The position numbers and the translations under genes were made by a program. A stretch of 64,000 nucleotides of DNA. Origin: Adiantum capillus-veneris. Its lineage: Eukaryota; Streptophyta; Polypodiopsida; Polypodiales; Pteridaceae. The DNA lies in NCBI GenBank assembly GCA_014529385.2, contig CM043942.1, positions 3,140,501-3,204,500 on the forward strand, given 5' to 3'. Below the pieces are notes generated by a model. The model did no database searches. It was given only the letters and a program-made list of their open reading frames with translations, and had not been told where the DNA came from. Of the stretch, positions 59,224 through 64,000 are shown piece after piece; within the stretch, counting starts at the first letter, position 1, and each line of letters begins with the position of its first letter.

Positions 59224-59874
59224 TTAAGATGAGCAAAAGCTCAACTTCTCCTTGTTGATCACCTTTGTAAACATGTCTGCAGGATTTTCACTTGTATGCA
59301 CCTTTCCTAGCTTTAGTTGTCCCTCTTCTAAAAGAATGCGTATAAAGTGATATCTCACCTCAATGTGCTTTGTCCTTGAATGAAAGGCTGAGTTCTTTGC
59401 AATATGGATAGCACTTTGGCTATCATTGTACAAGACACAATTGTCTTGTTTGAATCCAAGCTCTTCTAAGAATTTGTGAAGCCACAAAATTTCTTTGCTT
59501 GCCTCCATCATTGCTACATACTCTGCTTCCGTGGTAGAAAGTGAGACCACTTTCTGCAGCTTTGAAGCCCAGCTTATTGCTGTGCCTCCAGCCGTGAAGA
59601 CATAGCCAGTAGTGCTCCTTTGAGTATCTTTGTCACCTGCCATATCTGCATCAGCATACCCTTCTAGAAAAATATCAATTCCTCCAAAATACAAAGCATT
59701 TGTTGTTGTCCCTTTTAGATACCTAGGTATCCACTTCATAGCTTTCCAGTGTTCTTTATGTGGGTTGTCCATGAACCTACTCACAACTCCCACTGCATGT
59801 GCAATATCTAGCTTTGTCCAGACCATAGCATACATTAGAGAACCTACCGCTGCAGTATATGGAACTTTAGACAT
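59224..59874 (-). pseudogene. Copia-2 RNase H and RT end
   Basis: 216 open codons starting [17 protein letters not shown], then RYLKGTTTNALYFGG, YADADMAG, STTEAEYVAMMEAS, YNDSQSAIHIAKN and NPADMFTK. The last Asp motif reads Y-N-D-S where Copia-1 has Y-S-D-S. The frame is intact and less decayed than Copia-1 here. Confidence 0.92.
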
Positions 59875-60474
59875 ATAGACTATCTCCTCTTATGTCTTTG
59901 GACACATATCCTTGGTTAGTTTAATGTGACCAGCCAAAGGTGTGGAAAGTGGTTATGCATTTTGCATTGCAAACCTTTCTAGTACCTTCTTGATGTAATC
60001 TTCTTGAGATAGCTTTATTGTCTTCTTCGTACTGTCCCTTGATATTTTCATATCAAGTATCATCTTTGCAGCACCTAAATCTTTCATTGAAAAAGATTTA
60101 GACAGCTCCTCTTTTAGTTCTTTGATGTCCTACATGTTATCACTTGCAATCAACATGTCATCAACATACAACATTAGGATGATGAACTTACCATCTCCCA
60201 AATTCTTCGTGTAGATGCAGTGATCGGAGTTGCATCTTGTGAATCCATGATCCAACATCCATCGATCAAACTTCAAGTACCATTTTCTTGATGCTTGCTT
60301 TAAAACATAGAATCTCTTCTTTAATCTGCAAACTATTTTCTCCTTACCTTTTACTTCATACCCCTTTGGTTGGAGCATGTAGATTTCCTCCTTAAGTCAC
60401 CGTGAGGGAATGCCGTATTTACATCCATTTGCTCGAGATTTATATCATGAGCAACCACAAGGCTTAAGACAAGC
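59875..60474 (-). pseudogene. Copia-2 reverse transcriptase palm
   Basis: The open part 60130-60378 holds LMLYVDDMLIASDNM and the KKRFYVLKQASRKWYLKFDR segment, without the stop that Copia-1 has here. Stops follow toward 59880. The upstream side stops at the foldback insertion (60475) and resumes at 60984. Confidence 0.88.
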
Positions 60475-60983
60475 ATTAGGGAAAATTTGGACTCACAAAG
60501 GGGCCTTATAAGGAGTTTGACTTCCTCTCTCATGTCCAAAACAGGTGTGCGGTAAATTTTTTGCAAATCAACTCTAAACTTGGCAGAGATTTGGTAGTTA
60601 GAATCTACTCTTCAAGATCTTTCTATTGATATATAGCATGCCACGAGATTCCTCATATTTTGAAAGATTCTATTTTTGATTCCCTTGTGATGTGACAACT
60701 CCGTCTAGAATCCTTGTGATGTGACAACTCCGTCTAGAATCCCTTGTGATGCGATAGCTCCGTCTAGAATCTAGGGAATCAAAAATAGAATCTTTCAAAA
60801 TATGAGAAATCTCATGGAGTGCTATATATCAATAGAAAGAGCTTGAAGAGTAGATTCTAACTGTCAAATCTCCGCCAAGTTTAGAGTTGATTTGCAAAAA
60901 TTTTACCGCACGCCCGTTTTGGACATGAGAGAGGAAGTCAAACTCCTTATAAGGCCCCTTTGTGAGTCCAAATTTTCCCTAAT
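60475..60983. mobile_element. Foldback / long-TIR element in Copia-2
   Basis: Two nearly identical inverted arms of about 210 bp begin ATTAGGGAAAATTTGGACTC at each end. The first ~65 bp of each arm are identical. Between the arms lie three copies of a 31-bp unit (TTGTGATGTGACAACTCCGT...). The insertion sits exactly inside the RT sequence that is continuous in Copia-1 (empty-site equivalent at about 4992). No clear target duplication: flanks are ACAAGC and GGCTAA. Non-coding, and able to form a very stable hairpin in RNA or single-stranded DNA. Confidence 0.93.
60682..60775. repeat. 31-bp tandem repeat in the foldback loop
   Basis: Three units reading CTTGTGATGTGACAACTCCG and TCTAGAATCC, the third with three base changes. 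They fill most of the loop between the inverted arms. Confidence 0.9.
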
Positions 60984-61278
60984 GGCTAATTGAGTTCATT
61001 TTTACAACAAGAGAAAATATTTCTTTGAAGTCAATACCTTTCTTTTGAGAAAACCCTTTTACCACAAGCCTAGACTTGTACCTTTTCTTCCCACCTTCTT
61101 CTTCCTTCAGCTTATACACCCATTTGTTTTGAAGTGCCCCCTTACCTTTAGGCAACTTAACCAACTCCCATGTTTGGTTGCGATGTAGTGAGTCCATCTC
61201 CACTTGCATGCTCTTCGTCCATTCTTATTTGGATTCGTGTTGCATAGCTTCTTTGTATGATTCCGGCTCTCCCGAATC
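60984..61278 (-). pseudogene. Copia-2 reverse transcriptase start
   Basis: Open at 60979-61209 with MQVEMDSLHRNQTWELVKLP and NKWVYKLKEEEGGKKRYKSR, as in Copia-1. A stop (SK*EW) near 61227 and the loss of similarity at 61278 mark the truncation. Confidence 0.9.
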
Positions 61279-62597
61279 TAATGATGAAAAAGAAAGGGAA
61301 TGAGATCAAGTGAGAGAGAGAGAGAGAGAGAGAGAGTGAGGGAGGGGGTATAGCGGCTTAGTACTTAGGCATCACAAATGGATGGCCAATCCGCACACCC
61401 TTCACACATACACAAGCTCACTCCAAAACACAAGACTAGGTGGCGATTCCGCACAACTCACATGGGCAAAACATTGCAAGAAAACATACGCACAAAAAAC
61501 CTCAAGCTTTATTTAGAGAATTTGGCGATGAAATGGGGAGCATAGGGTAGGGGAATGAGAAGGGAGAGAGTGGTAGAGCACATGGCGGATAGGTGGGAGT
61601 TGATGGCGAAGACTCGCACGAGGATTATGGCCATCATCCTTCATTTAGTTGCCCTTCATCTTCCATAGCCAAGGGTGTAGAGGTCATGCTCAAGACGAGC
61701 ATGGTGATTGCGGTGATGGTGATGGTGTGGGTGTGTGTGTGTGCACTAGGCACACACAGTGCATAGTGTGTTCTTTGGTGATGTTGTGTGTGTGTGTTTA
61801 GTGTGATAGTGACCCCTCTTTATATAGGGTAGGAGGGGGGAGAAATTCTAGAATTTAGAAATGAAGAAATCATTATCTACACAAACCATGTGACTGTGGG
61901 CTCCACTTGTCTGGCTGTGTGTATATGTGCCAGAACAGCAGTCTCATGAGAGAGAGACTAAGAGAGAGAGATGGGTTGATGAAAAAAAGTGAGAGGTGAC
62001 ATGGAGAATAAAGTAATTACAAGAGGGGAGAGAGGGGAGTGTGTTAAGAGGTGAATCTGTGTGCAGATGTGTGTGAACACAAGAAAATCAGGTAACCACT
62101 GGGTGGGGATGGGTCTGTGGGCACCTTTTTCAGTGAAACTGAGTGTGTGTGAGTGTGGGGGAGGCCATCTGGCTACAAGACAAGAGAGATTTCGAATTTT
62201 AGAGAGAGAGGGGGGTATTTGGATCATGGGAGAGTGTAGGAGAGAGAAAAGGGGGGTGGGGTATACTGTTTTGGAAGATAGCATAAGTTGCATGTGAGTT
62301 AGGGTGCATTATTGGTGAGTTATAATGCATTATTGGTGAGAGGTGGGGTAGCTTGAGGGGAGAGAGAAAGGAGAAAGGACAAGGGGAAGAGAGAGGGGGT
62401 TGACCTTTTGAGTGGAGGAGAGGAAAAGGGACACCCGGCGGGGCAACAGTGAAGAAAAAGGAGGCAAGGTGGGGATGGGCTACCCCGCAGGCATGAGGTG
62501 GCCTATTTTACCTTTCTTATATATTTACATAATCATACTTTATTTTTTTCTTACTTTTTCCAATGCCTTTTATCACTCCCTCCCTAAGAGGGGGTTT
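61279..62597. other. Low-complexity flank of the right-hand gene
   Basis: Rich in GA, GT and GGG runs (for example GA at 61311-61337). No conserved protein. It may hold the 3' untranslated region of the minus-strand gene that ends at 62598. Frames open here on both strands are composition artefacts. Confidence 0.5.
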
Positions 62598-64000
62598 TCA
62601 TGGGGTGGGGACGAGAGAAGAGGGGTATGGGAGCTTGGCTTGTGAAAAGCCCCCATCATTAGCCCTCCCCTTTTGGCTAGAGGCATTCATGTCTCTAGAT
62701 CTGTTTCTTCTTCCACTTAGCTGTAGGATCCGATATCGAGTTGCCTTCTGAGCTAGCCATTCCATTTGGCCATTGGTGAGATTTCTGGGATATTCATGAA
62801 TCTGTAACAGGTCCGAGTGATAACTTGTTCCTTGGAATAGTGTCGGTTGATTAAAGGGGAAGCCCATGGCTTCCAGAAATTTGTGCCAATGTCCTCCTGG
62901 ATCCCAAGTGAAAAATAGGATCATTGTTTGCAGTGTCCGAACAATAAAATTTGCATGCCAAATTGAATCAAATTTGTAACCTCCAGTAGCGAGAGGAAAA
63001 ATGAGCATCTTGGCTCCTGCAAAGACAGAACTGAAAATTATGATTCCCAAGAGTGTACCAAGAATCCACCATATATGGCCGCCTTGTTGGTGTGGTGAGC
63101 TCAAGTTGTCTTCAGAGTCCTGCTTACTGCCGTGACTAGAAAAAACTGCAAGCATATCATGCTTCTTTTGGGTGTGCTCAAACATGTCAGCTTCCTTTAT
63201 TGATGCTAATAGCAAGCCACCTACCTTGCGGCTTAAATACAAGCGTAATTCACTTACCTTTCTCCAAAGAGAGGATGCACTATTTGTAAAAAATTGTACC
63301 AAATTGCGAATGAGGTCTTCATTCTTGCATTCTATCAGGCTTTTGTCTATCCATGGCTCCTTTGCTCTTATCTCCATGCTGATCTTCTCTCTATATGTTA
63401 TAGCAGCTAGCCATAGCCATAGGTCTGATGCATCCCATGCAAACACAATGCTGTGTTGTGGAGGAGTTTGGAACATCCTTAAAAGGTTGGTAACATATTG
63501 ATCATCAAACTTACTATGAACATCCTCACATAAACTGGAGGCATTACCCATCTCCAAGTCTATAACACTACACAATAAAATCTTGCTCGGCTACCAAGCC
63601 TCTGGAGAAATATCCAACTCCAAACCTTCAGTCATATTTACCTCTTTGTTATGGTCCTCTAGTGAAACTGCCTTGATGCAAGATTCCTTTAGCTTGCTAC
63701 ACTGTTGTGGGTCCATGCTGGTGCACAGGCTTCCGTTTTCAAAGCCCTCCCCTTTGCTTGATATGTTGTCCATCTTCTGCAAAGCCTTGCTAACAGGCTG
63801 GTTTTCCTCTTCTCTTGTATCTTTCATGACCTTTGCATTCCTCTTACTCTGACGAGGCCTAATCAACACTTTACACCTTCTTATCCTTACTGCCCAATGC
63901 TGTTGATTGATCACTTTGGTGCCTATTTCATTCAAGGTTAAAGATGTACTCACATTTGTAACACAATTTTCTTGACTTACGTCCACCACCTGGGTATCAT
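62598..64000 (-). CDS. Unrecognised plant membrane protein gene, partial
   Basis: A minus-strand frame is open from the window edge to a TGA/TAA at 62598, broken only by one TAG at 63591-63593: 132 codons before and 325 after, in the same frame. The family is not recognised. The C-terminal part has a clear membrane segment (WWILGTLLGIIIFSSVFAGA, about residues 169-188) and a second hydrophobic stretch (FIVRTLQTMILFF). A Trp-rich patch (FAWDASDLWLWLAAITYREK) lies nearer its start. The upstream part is basic then polar. The TAG could be a real stop, a sequencing error, a pseudogene mark or part of an intron. Confidence 0.5.

Larger units (their letters stand above)
58426..61278 (-). mobile_element. 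Copia-2, truncated relative of Copia-1, inserted in Gypsy-C
   Basis: The 3' LTR (58426-59145) is followed by RNase H and RT on the minus strand. Similarity to Copia-1 ends at about 61278 (CTCCCGAATCT), so integrase, protease, gag and the 5' LTR are missing. It is interrupted by a foldback element (60475-60983). The base before the LTR is preceded by ATTAA, but without a second end the target duplication cannot be checked. Confidence 0.9.

Noticed and set aside
60682-60775. Three regular ~31-bp repeats that could suggest a CRISPR-like array.
   Set aside because: The units are directly adjacent without unique spacers and lie in the loop of a foldback transposon in plant DNA.

Overview
This 64 kb window looks like repeat-rich nuclear DNA of a land plant. 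The support is plant-type Ty1/copia and Ty3/gypsy LTR retrotransposons nested in one another, LTR elements primed by initiator-Met and Asp tRNAs, short inverted-repeat transposons, long CT/GA microsatellites, and decayed pentatricopeptide-repeat (PPR) sequence. I saw no bacterial operon, CRISPR array or rRNA gene. The PPR style (motifs such as LKACGS) reminds me of ferns and other non-flowering plants, but I hold that weakly. Almost every coding region is broken by stops or frameshifts. The only candidate host gene with a long intact frame is at the right edge (62.6-64.0 kb, minus).

Layout: 1-9965 is a decayed plus-strand Ty3/gypsy element (Gypsy-A). It is split at 2913-8229 by a minus-strand Ty1/copia element (Copia-1). 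9970-14203 is a 5'-truncated chromovirus whose 3' LTR starts at 14204 and is itself interrupted by a 1.3 kb inverted-repeat transposon (14822-16160). A related LTR lies near 19.1-20.3 kb. A gypsy integrase fragment lies at 22.2-23.1 kb (minus). 24.7-37.5 kb holds the most complete element, minus-strand Gypsy-B, with a tRNA-Asp primer site at 36437-36455. Its 5' LTR is interrupted by a small MITE. 37.5-44.2 kb is mostly low-complexity, duplicated or unrecognised DNA. 44280-46105 is a young, very short LTR element with a 5-bp target duplication; it contains no retroelement proteins but does contain a reticulon-like gene fragment. 47.9-50.5 kb is PPR pseudogene sequence (minus). 55.86-58.4 kb is a third gypsy fragment (Gypsy-C, plus) interrupted by a 390-bp hAT-like MITE. 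58426-61278 is a truncated Copia-1 relative (Copia-2) interrupted by a 509-bp foldback element.

The most unusual system is the Gypsy-A/Gypsy-B lineage. Besides the usual protease in front of reverse transcriptase, both copies encode a second retropepsin-like domain in frame downstream of integrase. A charged coiled segment precedes it and a tail with repeated W-(I/V)-P-K motifs follows it. Gypsy-B also has a tandem duplication of the linker plus integrase HHCC zinc finger, a ~330-residue unrecognised module in frame upstream of Gag, and a 5' leader with four copies of a ~24-bp palindrome. These readings are by eye from translations. Homology searches and structure prediction would be needed to confirm the weaker ones.
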